Assembly (NCBI GenBank): GCA_008330645.1
Contig: VLTN01000004.1
Coordinates: forward strand, 248,001-312,000
DNA length: 64,000 nt
DNA from: Cafeteria roenbergensis
Taxonomy: Eukaryota > Sar > Bigyra > Bicosoecida > Cafeteriaceae
Direction: 5' to 3'
Positions 39,500-49,975 of this stretch are shown one piece after another. How positions within the stretch are numbered: position 1 is the stretch's first letter; the number at the start of each line of letters is the position of its first letter. A model generated the notes under the pieces. It searched no databases, had not been told where the DNA came from, and saw nothing but the letters and a program-made list of their open reading frames with translations. Position numbers and translations under genes: made by a program.

Positions 39500-42400
39500 T
39501 CATTCCTCGCTTGGATTGCCACGGAGCGCGGCGGCCGCCTCCTCGCTTCGCGCCTGCTTGAGCGCGTCTGCCATTCCCGCGCCGGAGCGCGACGCGACCC
39601 GGACCGCTGCCATGTTGGCTCGCCTCCAGCGCGCCTCGGACCCAGAGGCGGACGAGGTGGCTGCTCTTGCCTCCCGCAGGCTGGCTGCCGCCTTCGACGC
39701 CAGCTCTGCCGAGCGCTTCCGCGCCGCTTCGCGCTCGCGCCGGGCCGCCTCGGTGCGCGGCGAGCTGGAGCGCGCGCTTGGCAGCGGCGAGGAGGGAGAC
39801 GGGCCGGTGCGTTGCGTCGGCGCTCTGCCTGCGTCGCCTGTGGGAGCCCCTGCCACAGCGGGAGAAGGGGCGTCGCCGACTGGCGCGGCCGGCGAGCGCG
39901 GGGGCAGCAATCCCGCCGAGGAGGACGGGGACATGGAGCCGGACGACGCCTGCCGGCGCATGCTGTACTTGAACTGGGGGGCGGGGCGCCTGCTGCTGCT
40001 GCTTGCCATGGAGGGCGACGCGAGCAGACCCCGGAAGGACCCGACGGAGGCGGAGCCGAGCGGGTGGCGCTGCGACGCAGGCGATCCAGCAAAGCCCGCG
40101 GCGACAGACCCGGGGGACGACCCCAGGAGACTGGGCCGCAGCTCCGCGTCGATGGTGGTCTCGTCGACCACGTGCACATCCTCGTCGGGCCGACCGACGC
40201 TCGGGGCGGCGCGGGCGGGGGTGGCTGGCGGGGAGGGCGGCGCCGCGGCCTGCTGCTCAGCACCCGCCGTTGCCGCCGGCGCCAGCACTGCAGAGGCCGG
40301 AGGAAGGCTTGGGCGAGCCGGTGCCGGGGGCGAGGCTAGCGGTCCTGGGGCGGCGGCGCGGGCGTGGCTGGAAGCGGATGGAGCCGGGCCTGCCGAACCC
40401 TCGGACGGCGGCTGCTCCCGAGCTCTGCCGGGCGTCGCTGGCGGACCCAGAGTAGCGTCGCTCAGCGCTGCCGGGGCGGCCTGTGTCGCATCAGTGGCGG
40501 CAGCCGCCGCCTTGGTGGCGGGGTCGGCCGGGCGGGACTGGGGCGAGCCAGCCTTGGGCTCGGTGTGGCCTGCGCCCTCCGAAGGCGAGGGCGGGGCGGA
40601 GGCCAGGTCGGCGCTTTGAGAGGGCGCCGCTGGGGCAGCGGCCGGGGTCGGGCTGCCACTGGCGTCGCTCGCGGGGTGCGTTGCGTTCCACACGGAGTGC
40701 GGAGGCGATGACGGGGCAGGACTCCCCTTCGCGGGGACGGGCGAGGTGCCGTTGGACTCAAGCGCCGACGCCAGGGAGGGGAAGGCAGCCGCTGCATCTG
40801 GCGCCTGGCCTGTGGTTGCGTCGACCTCAGCCGCTGCCTCTGGCGCCTGGCCAGTGGGGGCGTCGACAGCAGCCGCTGCATCTGGCGCCTGGCCTGTGGT
40901 TGCGTCGACAGCAGCCGCTGCCTCTGGCGCCTGGCCAGTGGGGGCGTCGACAGCAGCTGGCGGCGCACCCGCGGCGTTGCCGGCTGCTGCTTCAGCACGG
41001 GGTGCGGATCCGCGAGCAGGGCTTTCGGGCGCGGGGGCCGGGGCACGCAGAGCAGAGGGCGGCGCCTCGGCCGAAGCAGCTCCCGCCTCTGGAGCGGCTG
41101 GAGCAGGTTCCGCAGGCGGTGCTGCCGCAACGGGCCTGTCTTGCTCGGCTGCATGCGATGCACTGGGACTGGGAGCGGGGGCGGGAGTGCCGGTCCCCGC
41201 TGCAGGCCGAGGAGCTGGAGGGGCGGCGTTGCCAGGCGCGAGCTGACCCGCGGCTCCCGGGGGCGACGAAGGGGCCGTCGATGCCTGAGACGAAGGGTTG
41301 GAGGGCAGCGCGGGTGCAGGCTCGGCGGCCTCGCTGGGGGGCTTGGGTGGGGTTGTGTCGGCCGCGTCCGCGGGGCCAAGAGCGGATGGCCGAGTAGGAG
41401 TCGGCGTGCGCTCGCGGCCAGGTGAGCTGCTGCTCGGGCCGGGGTCGGCCGGCTCCATGGGGGGCGGCGAGATGCTGCCGTCGCTGTCCTGATCGTCAGC
41501 TGTTGCCGTGGAGACGTTGGCGGCTGCAGCCTGCCGCTGCTGAGGCGGCACCTGCCGCTGCTGGTCTGGCTCAGATGGCGCCCGGACTGCCGACGGCGCG
41601 CGAGCAAAGGCCCGGCGCGGAGACGGCGGCAGGCGGGAGCGCGAGGGCGCGCTCGTGCCCGCTGCGGGGGCGGGAACGCGGGCTGGGGCGCCGCTGGCCT
41701 GGGGGGGCGGCTGGTCGGGAGGCGCATCGTCCAGGCCAGCCGATGCGACGGTCGAGCCACCAGCTGTCGCCTGTGCCGGCTGGGCCGGGTCACAATGCCC
41801 TGCCAGCTCTGCCGGGATGACGAGGCCCTTGACGCTGACACCGCCAGCGTGGCTCTGCGCGTGCTCGGCTCGCCCCTCGGCCAGGGGGGCGGACGCCTCG
41901 CCTTGAGCGGCAACGGGCTGCGCCGCGAGGGCCGGATCGGCGGCCGGGTGCTCGGCGGAGGGGGAGCCCCGGGTCGCCTGGCCTGGGCTGCCGAGCCTGC
42001 GAATGGCTTCGGATGCGCGGTCCGCCGCAGCAGTGGCGATGGCAGCCAGGGTGTCGAATGCCGAGCTTCGCTCCCCGTCCCCGGGCTCGGGCGGGGGCGA
42101 CGTGGCAGTGGAGCGACCGTGTCCGTCCGAGTCATCGTCCGAGCGCGAACCGGAGCTGGCCTGGGCGACGCTCGACTTTGCTGAGGGGGGCGCGTCCGTA
42201 ACGCTGGAGGCCAGGCTCGGAAACGCACTCGGCAGACCTGAGGCGGCCGCCGCGCGGTGGGACGGCGGCACGGCTTGCTCTGCAGCCGCGCCATTGGTGC
42301 TCTTGGCGTCGTGCTCGGCCTGCGCGGCCTCTGCCGCGGCCACCGCCTCTGCCGTGACGGCCTCGAGCGCTGCCTTGGCGGCTTCGTCGTCGCGCTGCTT

Positions 42401-44237
42401 GAGCTCGCGCATGAGCGCGCCGGCGCCCTTGCCGGCCTGCTCGCCCTCCATCAAGGCCCTCACCGAGTTGAGGCGGTCCGAGAGCACGGTGAGCTCCTTG
42501 GTCACGGCCGCGGTGGGCGACTGGCGACTCGGGGGCGTGTCGCCGGCTCGCGAGGGGCTAGGGCTCGCGGCCGGTGCTGGGCCGCCGGGCTGCCCTCTGG
42601 CCGAAGGCACCACTCGCTGGCCAACGGGGGGCGCGCCTGCCGGAGGCGGGGGCACCGGCTGCGAGTCGGGAGACTGCGGCCTGGTGCCGGTGGGCTGCTG
42701 AGGCGAAGCGGGAGACAGGACGCTCCTCCAGTCTGCAGCGCTGGAGGAGCCCACGCTGCGCTTGCTGGCGGAGAGAGTGGACCCAGGCCGCGACGACACA
42801 AGAACAGCGCCGCGACGAGCGCTGCTAGCCCCGGGTGTCGACAGGGTGATGGGGTTCGGGGGCGGAGCCGCGCGGCGCCTCTCGGGAGCCGCGGCGGATC
42901 GGGCCCCGCGCCCTGGCGTGGAGCCGCCCCTGCCGATAACGACGACGTGCCGCGCGGAGGCCGCTGGCGCTGCGGCTTGGCGGACGGTCGGAGCTCCTGC
43001 TGGCGAGCCAGCCGCCGAAGCAGCAGCCGAAGGCGCCGAAGCCACGGCCTCGCCGCGGGACAGGGTCGAGCGCGATCCCGGCTGGCGGGCGGCCACAGGT
43101 GCTGCCGCGAGACGGGGCGCCGCTGCCGGGCGCTCCTGAGCGGCTGACGCCGCCGAGCGGGCGATGGATTCGAGCGTCTCCTTGGCTCTTTGGCGCATCA
43201 GCGCGCGCGGCACTGGCAGTCCGGCCTCGTAGGCGGAGACGCTGAGGGAGTGGCGGCCAGCCACCGCGGGACTGCGGCCCGCGGACGAGGCCGACATGGG
43301 GGCCGCGCGCCCGGTCGCGGAGCTGTGCTCAGGGGACGCGAGCACAGACATGGGCAGGCCTTCCACGGAAGCGCTCGCCTCCTCCTCCTCGCCGGCGGCG
43401 GCCCACTCCGCGTCCCCTGAGGCCATGGCGGCGTGCCTCACAGCCTTATTGAGCTGGGCCGCGAGCGCCACGCGGCGCATCTCCTCCCGCGAGGCGTCGG
43501 AAAGGCGCCGAGCTGCGATGTCCGCAGTTTCCGCACTGGTGGCAGCGCTCCACGCGCGGCCGCGCTGCTGCTGGCGAGGCATTCCTGCAGAGGACGGAAA
43601 GGTCGCCACACTCGCCATGGGCTCCTCTGCTGCGACGCTTGTGCGAGCGTCGCCCACGGGCCCGATAGAAGCGCCGTCCTCGGGCTCCCCGATGGCCGCG
43701 GCGACTGCGTTGCGCACTGCGCGCCAAGTTTGGTGGTACTTGTGTGCCGCCCTGGCGTTGCCCAGGGTCTCGGTCGTGACCTCCGCCATGTGCGCCTCCA
43801 GTCGCGCCTGCAGCGGCAACAGTGCCTCGGTCCGTGCTCGCGTGTCTAGCAGCTGCGCTTCCGTGCGCTCCACGCTGGCATGCACTTCCTGCGGGCACGA
43901 AGAAGGTGCGAAAATCGACGCTTGACTCCACCCAGGGCTTGCTTCGCCCGCAGGCCAGCCCCGCGGGCAGCGGTCGCGCCCGCACGATTGCTCGGCGCGA
44001 CCGCCAAGCCCGCGAGGCCGCCCGCTTGACACGCCGAGCAGCAAGCCTGCGTCGCGGCGAGGGGGCACTCACAACTAGCGCGGCCTCCGCTCGGCTGTTG
44101 AGCTCCCATGCGTGCGCGGCCTCCTCGCGGAGCGCCTGCACCATGGCATCGTAGTCCGGCAGTGCGCCAGCTCCGACGGGCCGGCGAGGCGATGGCCCTG
44201 CCTGGTCCGCCTGCTGCACCGGCCGGGCCGCTGACAT
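39500..44237 (-). CDS. Low-complexity protein with N-terminal coiled coil, unknown function
   Basis: Unrecognised 1517-residue protein. Exons 44237-44073 and 43888-39500, with a 184-base GTGAGT...GCAG intron. The join gives a continuous helix (ELNSRAEAALV-EVHASVERTEAQLLDTRA). The first ~110 residues are the most protein-like part: DYDAMVQALREEAAHAWEL, then the coiled coil, then LGNARAAHKYHQTWRAVRNA. Short helices recur later, such as AVTKELTVLSDRLNSVRALM. The remainder is Ala/Pro/Ser/Gly-rich and presumably disordered, including a 14-residue repeat (four 42-bp units). The C-terminus ends in Arg/Ala-rich helices (ARREREAARKRSAELASKAA). A microtubule or cytoskeletal scaffold is possible, but nothing in the sequence proves it. 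Confidence 0.65.
40785..40955 (-). repeat. 42-bp tandem repeat, four copies, in-frame
   Basis: The landmark GCCGCTGC(A/C)TCTGG recurs at 40788, 40830, 40872 and 40914, exactly 42 bases apart. It encodes 14-residue units of the form AAAVDATTGQAPDA / AAAVDAPTGQAPEA, in two alternating variants. That alternation suggests the last duplication copied an 84-bp pair. Confidence 0.92.
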
Positions 44238-44650
44238 CCACGCGAGTGCGTGCCCGGTCTGGCCGGTCGGGCGCGCCGCGGGGTGCAGGAGCAGCAGCCT
44301 CGCGGCGTGGCGCAGCCTGCCGATCGCCCTGCAACGACCGTGCGATTGCCTGGCCAACAGCTGGCCAGGCGCCGCCCGAGTTGCTCGTGCGCGACGCAGC
44401 CGTTCGACCCGCGCTGGAGCCGGCGAATGGGACCGCACAGGCGGTGCGGCGCCGCGAGATAGGTCGGGCGCGGCGGGCCCAACGGCGCGGCGACGCATTG
44501 CGCCCTCGAGGGCGCGCCGCGCACCAGTCGTATTGCCCGAATCGACCAAGCGAGCGCTAGCCCATGCTCTGCCTGCTGTTGCGCGGCACAAGCTCCCCCG
44601 AGCCCAGGCACACAGCAGCCCGAAAAGCGAGGGCGGCCTCCCAGTGCACG
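44238..44650. promoter_or_regulatory. Shared upstream region of the coiled-coil gene (-) and helicase (+)
   Basis: This 413-base divergent spacer contains two 5' UTRs and promoters. In-frame codons precede the helicase ATG back to 44564 but are not conserved. No clear core element was seen. Confidence 0.4.
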
Positions 44651-47600
44651 ATGCCTCGCTCAGGTGGCGGCGGCGGCCGCAGGCGCGGCGGGAAGGGAGC
44701 AGGCGGCGGCGGGAAAGGCGGCGTTCCCTCCAGCGATGAACCGGATGAGGCGTTCCGCATCGAGGCTCTCAAGGCCCTCAAGCAGTTTCGGGAGACAGAC
44801 ATCGAGAGCATCGAGTTTCCTGCGTCGCTGCACAACAGAGAGCGCGCCTTCGTGCACAAGCACTGCAAGCTGCTGGGACTCAATTCCAAGTCCCATGGGA
44901 CCGGGGAGGCTCGCCGCCTGGTCGTCACCAGGAAAAGCGTTGTGGGGTCTAAGAGCTCGCGAGTCCCGACCTTTACGTTGCGCGACGGGAGCCTGCAGCG
45001 GCTGCGGGACCATGTGGCCGCCAACCCCCTCTCGGACGAAGACATTAAGGGAACAAGCATTGCGTCAGACGCGCGGCGCGGCTCCGGCCCCAAGCTGCCG
45101 GCTCACAAGCTCCGCGCAGCCGTCCTTGTACCCTCTGGCAGCGACGGCACGCTCGCGGCCCCGCCTGCCGATGCAGTGGCGCGCTGGGAGGCGGGCCAGC
45201 GGGCGTTGAAGTCCGCCCACGTCGCGCCGCGGCTGGCTGCCCGGCGCGCCCTCCCTTCGTGGGCGAGCCGCGGCGCCGTTATCACCGCTCTTCGCGAAAG
45301 CAACGTTGTGGTCGTCTCCGGCGAAACCGGCACGGGCAAGAGCACGCAGGTCCCCCAGTTCATTCTGGATGACCCGGGCATGGGCCCCACCGCAAACATC
45401 GTCGTCACACAGCCCCGGCGCCTTGCTGCCACATCGCTGGCAGAGCGAGTGGCCTTCGAGCGCGGCGAGGCCGTGGGCCGCTCGGTGGGTTACAACGTGC
45501 GTCTCGACAGCGCCACGTCATCCGCAACGCGCCTCCTGTTCTGCACCACCGGCGTCATCCTTCGCCGGGTTACGTCGGACCCGTCCCTGCGCGGCGTCTC
45601 CCACCTCATCATCGACGAGGCGCACGAGAGGGACGTCAACTCAGACTTCCTCCTGGCCATTCTGAGGGACGTGCTGCCGCTGCGGCCGGACCTGCGCGTG
45701 GTCATCATGTCCGCCACGATCCACCTGCAGCTCTTTGTCGATTTCTTCTCGCGCCGCGTGCCCGAGGGCGCAGCCGCTGAGGCGCCTCGGGCCGCTGGAG
45801 CGGCTGCTGCGCCACCAGCGGCCGCGTCTGCGGCCGCTCGCGGCGACGGAGAAGGCTTGCCTCCGGCCCTCGCACGCCCGCGCTGCGTGTTCATCAGCGG
45901 CACCACGCACAGGGTCACGCGCTTCTTCCTCGCCGATGTCCTGGAACAGACGGGCTTCCTCGACAACCGCGGAGGCGGTCGAGGGCGCGGGGGGGGCGCC
46001 GCAGCGCCGCCGGCCCTTGGCGGGGACGGCAACCCCCTTGAGCTGGCTGCCTTGCTTGACGACGGCGCAGGATATGAGACAGCCGACCCCGCCAGCTTCT
46101 TCGAGTGCCCGAGCTGCCAGGCCTTTGGTTTCGTCGACGTGGACGAGTATGCGGAGCACGCCGCCACGTGCATGGGCCCGGACAACCCGGGCACCGGGGG
46201 GCGGCCGGCGGCGGAGAGGGCCGCCGCCGGCGGGGGCAAGAAGCCTGCTGGGCTCGCTGGCGGGGACGCCGAGGCGGGTGCTGTCGGACCGGACGACGAG
46301 GACGCCGCTGCTGCGCCGGACGACGGCGTGGCGGCATCGTTCTTCGACCCAGTGGCCGCCGCTGGTGCGGCCGCCGCTGCTGCTGCGGGCGGAGCCGCCG
46401 CCGCTCACCCTGCAGTCGACGGCTCCAAGCCCGTCGCAGGGGGAGTTAACACGCTGGCCCTGCCAGTGGGCGTCCGCGGGCGCAGCGGCGAGAGCGCCGA
46501 GGAGGGCACTCACCCGCTGCTGGCGGAGTACCAGCGCAAGCGCGGGGACGACGACGACCGTGTTGACGCCCGCCTCGTGGCTGCCCTGGTCAAGCACATT
46601 TACATCAACACCGGACCGCAGTCGGCCCTCTGGCGCAAGACCAAGGACCGCGACGGGGGCGAGATGGGCGCCGTGCTGGTCTTCCTTCCCGGCTGGGAGG
46701 ACATCAGCGCCGTCCGCTCCGCGCTGCAGGCCGACGCTATCCTCGGGAACGAGTCCCGGGCGCAGATCCTCGCGCTTCACTCGGCGGTGCCCGGCAAGGA
46801 GCAGCGCAGAGTGTTCCAGCGGCCCCCTCCGGGCGTGATGAAGGTGGTCCTTTCGACCAACATCGCGGAGACATCCCTCACCATCGACGACGGTAAGAGT
46901 CCCCAGGTTGCCATTGCCATTGCCATCGCCATCGCTTCCATGCGGTACGCGTCTTGTGGCTTCACTGCACCGCTGCGCTGGATGTGTTCGCAAGCAGTTG
47001 CTCGTGATTGCCCGCCTCAATCACACCCCCGCCTGCCCCCCTTTTCCCCCCCTCCGTCTCCCCCGACCACGCTTGCCGCAGTGGTGTATGTGATCGACTC
47101 GGGCATGCACAAGCAAAAGGGCCATGACGCCTACACCGGCATGTCCTCGCTGGCGACCAAGTGGGTGTCCAAGGCAGCTGCCCGCCAGCGCGCTGGCCGC
47201 GCAGGCCGCGTCCGGCCGGGCATCTGCTACCACCTCTTCTCATCCATGCGCCACGAGGGCATGCAGGACTTCGAGACGCCGGAGATCCTTCGCACCCCTC
47301 TGGACGAGCTCTGCCTTCAGGTCAAGCTGCTGCAGCGCCAGTGGTCGATCGATTCGCGCTCGGCAGCAAAGCACTCTCTGGAACACCTCCGGGAAGGGGC
47401 GTCCGCTGCTGCATTCCTGCAGCGCTCGCTGGAGCCTCCCCCTGAGCTGGCTGTGGACGCGGCTCTGCAGCTCCTGGCGGATATCGGGGCCATTGACATT
47501 GCCTCCAAGCCGTCGGGTGGCACGGCGGAGTCCCTCACCGCCCTAGGCGAAGCGCTGGCACAGCTGCCACTGCCCCCTCGTCTCGGCAAAATGATTCTCC

Positions 47601-49975
47601 ACGGCGTCCTGCTCAGGTGCGTCGACCCCGTGGTCACCATTGCCTGCGCCGTGTCCTACCGCACTCCCTTCGTCCTGCCCATGTCGGCAGCCGACAAGGC
47701 CGCCGCGGACAAGGCCAAGGTCGACCTGGCTCACGGCCTGCCATCGGACCACATGGCCCTTCTCGGGGCATGGGAGGGCTACTCTAAGGCCGAGAGGACG
47801 GGCGGCGGGTTCGGCTTCTGCCGTCGCTGGTTCCTCTCGCCCTCTGTGATGCGCATGGTGGGTGGCATCCGCCGCCAGCTCCTGCGCGAGCTCGAGCACG
47901 CGGGCGTGGTGACCAGGGCCCAGCTCGAGTCCACGGGGCCCGAGAGCGCGAACTTCAATTCCTCCAACGGCGCCGTCATCTCGGCCGCCCTGGCCGCAGG
48001 GCTCTACCCGCAGCTCGCGATGCGCGCCCCGCTGCAGGCGAAGCTCGAGACGCGTGGCGGACGCTCCTTGGCGCTCCACGGCGGCTCCGTCAACGCGGGG
48101 GTCCTCCGCACTGTGGCAAGGATCGAGGCGGACGCGAAGCGGGCTGACGAGGACGAGGACGAGGGGCACGCGGGCAGGCGCCGCCACGGGGGCGGGGGTG
48201 GAGCCTTTGGGCTCTCGGGCCCTGCCGCCGCCATTGCCGCCGCAGGCAGCCGCGGCGGGGTCCAGTGGTTCGCGTTTGAGGAGGTGATGCAGGGGGGCAT
48301 GGGCAAGACCAGCGTGCGCGACACCACCATGGTTCCAGCAGCGGCGCTGGCGCTGCTCTGCGGGGCCTCCGGCGGCAATGAAGACATCTCCATGCCCGAC
48401 GCCGCGGCTCGCTGCGCAGGGCCGGCACAGCTCCTGGAGTGCGTGGCGGCCGCCACAGGCATCATTGCCCCGTCCCCGGACAGCGAGGATGACTCCGGCG
48501 CAGCCGCCGCATCGGCTGCGCGCGCCCCGTCTTCCCGGTGGACCCTGCCTCCCGCAGTGGCCAAGTGGCCGGCTGCGTACCAGGCCTCGCTGCGCCACCT
48601 CGCTGGCACAGCTGCGTCCCGCCACTCTGCCTGGCTTGGATCCCCGCCCGTGCCTGCCTCGCGCTCCGACGCCCGGGCTGCAGCCAGCGAGGCGGCCGCT
48701 GCGACAACGGCCTCGGACGCGTCGCGCCAGTTTTCCACCAACGAGAGCGTGCGCTCCGCTGTGCTCGGGCCGTGCGCCAGCATGCCCGCTTCTCTGGGAG
48801 GCGGACTGGTGCTGCTGCGCGTCGACGGCTGGATCGGCCTCGCTGTCCCGTCGGCGCTCGCGCCTGCCCTCGCCGCCCTCAGGCTGCGTCTGCGCCGCGC
48901 AATGCAGGCACTCGTTCTCGCGCCATTCGTGAGGCGCCTCGGAGGCAAGGGTCACGCCCTCTCTGAGGCGGAACTCAGCGCGCACACGGACGCCGTCGCG
49001 ACCGCTTGCGACATGCTGAGCATCGAGGTGCTGGGAGAGGTCGCCACCTCCGCGTCGCTCACTGGAAAGCGGAAGATGCTCGTTCCCCCGGCCGCGCGAG
49101 CTGCGGGGAGACGCAAGGGCGGGACGGGCAGGGGCTCAGGCGCGCATGGCACAAGAGGCGGGTCCAGGGAATCGGGCTCTCGCCGGTCGGCCGGATCGGG
49201 CAGCGCCCGGGCAGCAACTCGGTCCTCCCGAGGCTCGACTGGGTCCCGCGCGGCGTACAGGAGCGAGCACCCGCTCCCGGCCTCCGCAGCGGCGCCCTCG
49301 CCCGCTCCTGCGCCCGCACCCGCTGCTTCTGGAGGCAGCGGCCGCAGCGCCGGTGCCTCTGGGTCGAAGTCCACCCGCGGCTCGCGTGGGGCGTCGACGG
49401 GCTCCGGGCGCTCGGCGGCGGCGCGAGGGGCGCCGTCTGCCTCGACTGGGTCCCGCGCGGCGTACAGGAGCGAGCACCCTCTCCCGGCCTCCGCAGCGGC
49501 GCCCTCGCCCGCTCCTGCGCCCGCACCCGCTGCTTCTGGAGGCAGCGGCCGCAGCGCCGGTGCCTCTGGGTCGAAGTCCACCCGCGGCTCGCGTGGGGCG
49601 TCGACGGGCTCCGGGCGCTCGGCGGCGGCGCGAGGGGCGCCATCTGCCTCGACTGGGTCCCGCGCTGCGTACAGGAGCGAGCACCCGCTTCCCCCCCCGG
49701 TGCCAGCTGCAACACCGGCCGGTGCTGGACCGTCAGGCGGAGCCTCGCTGGTCAGCGGGGCGCGCAAGGGACATGCGCAGCATCAGGACTCCCGGGATTC
49801 TGGCGCGGTGCCGTCCGGGAGCTCGGCGAGGGCGCCCACAGCTGGCGCAATCACTGTGGCCGGCCTGCCTGCTGCCAAGCCGCTCGCCAAGAAGCGGAAG
49901 AAGCCGCTGCTGACTCCGTCCATGCTGAAGCGCGGCGGTTCAGCGACGGCAACGGCAGGGCGCCCCAAAGCGTGA
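44651..49975 (+). CDS. R3H-domain DEAH-box RNA helicase
   Basis: ATP-dependent RNA helicase of the DEAH/RHA family, 1711 residues. Exons 44651-46892 and 47082-49975. The 189-base intron (GTAAGA...GCAG) splits motif V; splicing gives SLTIDDVVYVIDSG. An R3H nucleic-acid-binding domain lies at about residues 35-95 (core RAFVH, 65-69). Helicase motifs are GETGTGKS (224-231), TQPRRLAA, DEAH (322-325), SAT, VLVFLPGWEDI, TNIAETSLTIDD and QRAGRAGR. A Cys-rich insert with CPSC...H...C (about 486-505) sits between the two RecA folds and may bind zinc. HA2 and OB-type C-terminal domains follow. The R3H + DEAH order resembles YTHDC2 and plant NIH-type helicases, but no YTH domain is seen. The tail is a basic Ser/Gly/Ala-rich region built from a 207-bp tandem duplication. 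Confidence 0.93.
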   Translation: MPRSGGGGGRRRGGKGAGGGGKGGVPSSDEPDEAFRIEALKALKQFRETDIESIEFPASLHNRERAFVHKHCKLLGLNSKSHGTGEARRLVVTRKSVVGSKSSRVPTFTLRDGSLQRLRDHVAANPLSDEDIKGTSIASDARRGSGPKLPAHKLRAAVLVPSGSDGTLAAPPADAVARWEAGQRALKSAHVAPRLAARRALPSWASRGAVITALRESNVVVVSGETGTGKSTQVPQFILDDPGMGPTANIVVTQPRRLAATSLAERVAFERGEAVGRSVGYNVRLDSATSSATRLLFCTTGVILRRVTSDPSLRGVSHLIIDEAHERDVNSDFLLAILRDVLPLRPDLRVVIMSATIHLQLFVDFFSRRVPEGAAAEAPRAAGAAAAPPAAASAAARGDGEGLPPALARPRCVFISGTTHRVTRFFLADVLEQTGFLDNRGGGRGRGGGAAAPPALGGDGNPLELAALLDDGAGYETADPASFFECPSCQAFGFVDVDEYAEHAATCMGPDNPGTGGRPAAERAAAGGGKKPAGLAGGDAEAGAVGPDDEDAAAAPDDGVAASFFDPVAAAGAAAAAAAGGAAAAHPAVDGSKPVAGGVNTLALPVGVRGRSGESAEEGTHPLLAEYQRKRGDDDDRVDARLVAALVKHIYINTGPQSALWRKTKDRDGGEMGAVLVFLPGWEDISAVRSALQADAILGNESRAQILALHSAVPGKEQRRVFQRPPPGVMKVVLSTNIAETSLTIDDGKSPQVAIAIAIAIASMRYASCGFTAPLRWMCSQAVARDCPPQSHPRLPPFSPPPSPPTTLAAVVYVIDSGMHKQKGHDAYTGMSSLATKWVSKAAARQRAGRAGRVRPGICYHLFSSMRHEGMQDFETPEILRTPLDELCLQVKLLQRQWSIDSRSAAKHSLEHLREGASAAAFLQRSLEPPPELAVDAALQLLADIGAIDIASKPSGGTAESLTALGEALAQLPLPPRLGKMILHGVLLRCVDPVVTIACAVSYRTPFVLPMSAADKAAADKAKVDLAHGLPSDHMALLGAWEGYSKAERTGGGFGFCRRWFLSPSVMRMVGGIRRQLLRELEHAGVVTRAQLESTGPESANFNSSNGAVISAALAAGLYPQLAMRAPLQAKLETRGGRSLALHGGSVNAGVLRTVARIEADAKRADEDEDEGHAGRRRHGGGGGAFGLSGPAAAIAAAGSRGGVQWFAFEEVMQGGMGKTSVRDTTMVPAAALALLCGASGGNEDISMPDAAARCAGPAQLLECVAAATGIIAPSPDSEDDSGAAAASAARAPSSRWTLPPAVAKWPAAYQASLRHLAGTAASRHSAWLGSPPVPASRSDARAAASEAAAATTASDASRQFSTNESVRSAVLGPCASMPASLGGGLVLLRVDGWIGLAVPSALAPALAALRLRLRRAMQALVLAPFVRRLGGKGHALSEAELSAHTDAVATACDMLSIEVLGEVATSASLTGKRKMLVPPAARAAGRRKGGTGRGSGAHGTRGGSRESGSRRSAGSGSARAATRSSRGSTGSRAAYRSEHPLPASAAAPSPAPAPAPAASGGSGRSAGASGSKSTRGSRGASTGSGRSAAARGAPSASTGSRAAYRSEHPLPASAAAPSPAPAPAPAASGGSGRSAGASGSKSTRGSRGASTGSGRSAAARGAPSASTGSRAAYRSEHPLPPPVPAATPAGAGPSGGASLVSGARKGHAQHQDSRDSGAVPSGSSARAPTAGAITVAGLPAAKPLAKKRKKPLLTPSMLKRGGSATATAGRPKA
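46893..47081 (+). other. Helicase intron, length a multiple of three and open
   Basis: This 189-base intron is GTAAGA...GCAG. It contains a GCCATT/GCCATC hexamer run (about 46910-46934). It has no in-frame stop, so a retained-intron transcript would insert 63 residues into motif V. Loss of the conserved TIDDVVYVIDSG join argues that splicing is the functional form. Confidence 0.9.
49234..49692 (+). repeat. 207-bp tandem duplication in the helicase C-terminus (two copies plus a partial third)
   Basis: CTCGACTGGGTCCCGCGC starts at 49234, 49441 and 49648 (spacing exactly 207). The first two units are nearly identical over their full length, and the third is cut after about 45 bases. Each encodes 69 residues rich in Ser, Gly, Ala and Pro. 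The near-identity implies a recent event or ongoing homogenisation. Confidence 0.95.

Noticed and set aside
45641-47020. 459-codon minus frame opposite the helicase
   Set aside because: It crosses a well-supported helicase intron boundary and has no recognisable sequence; a shadow of the DEAH gene.
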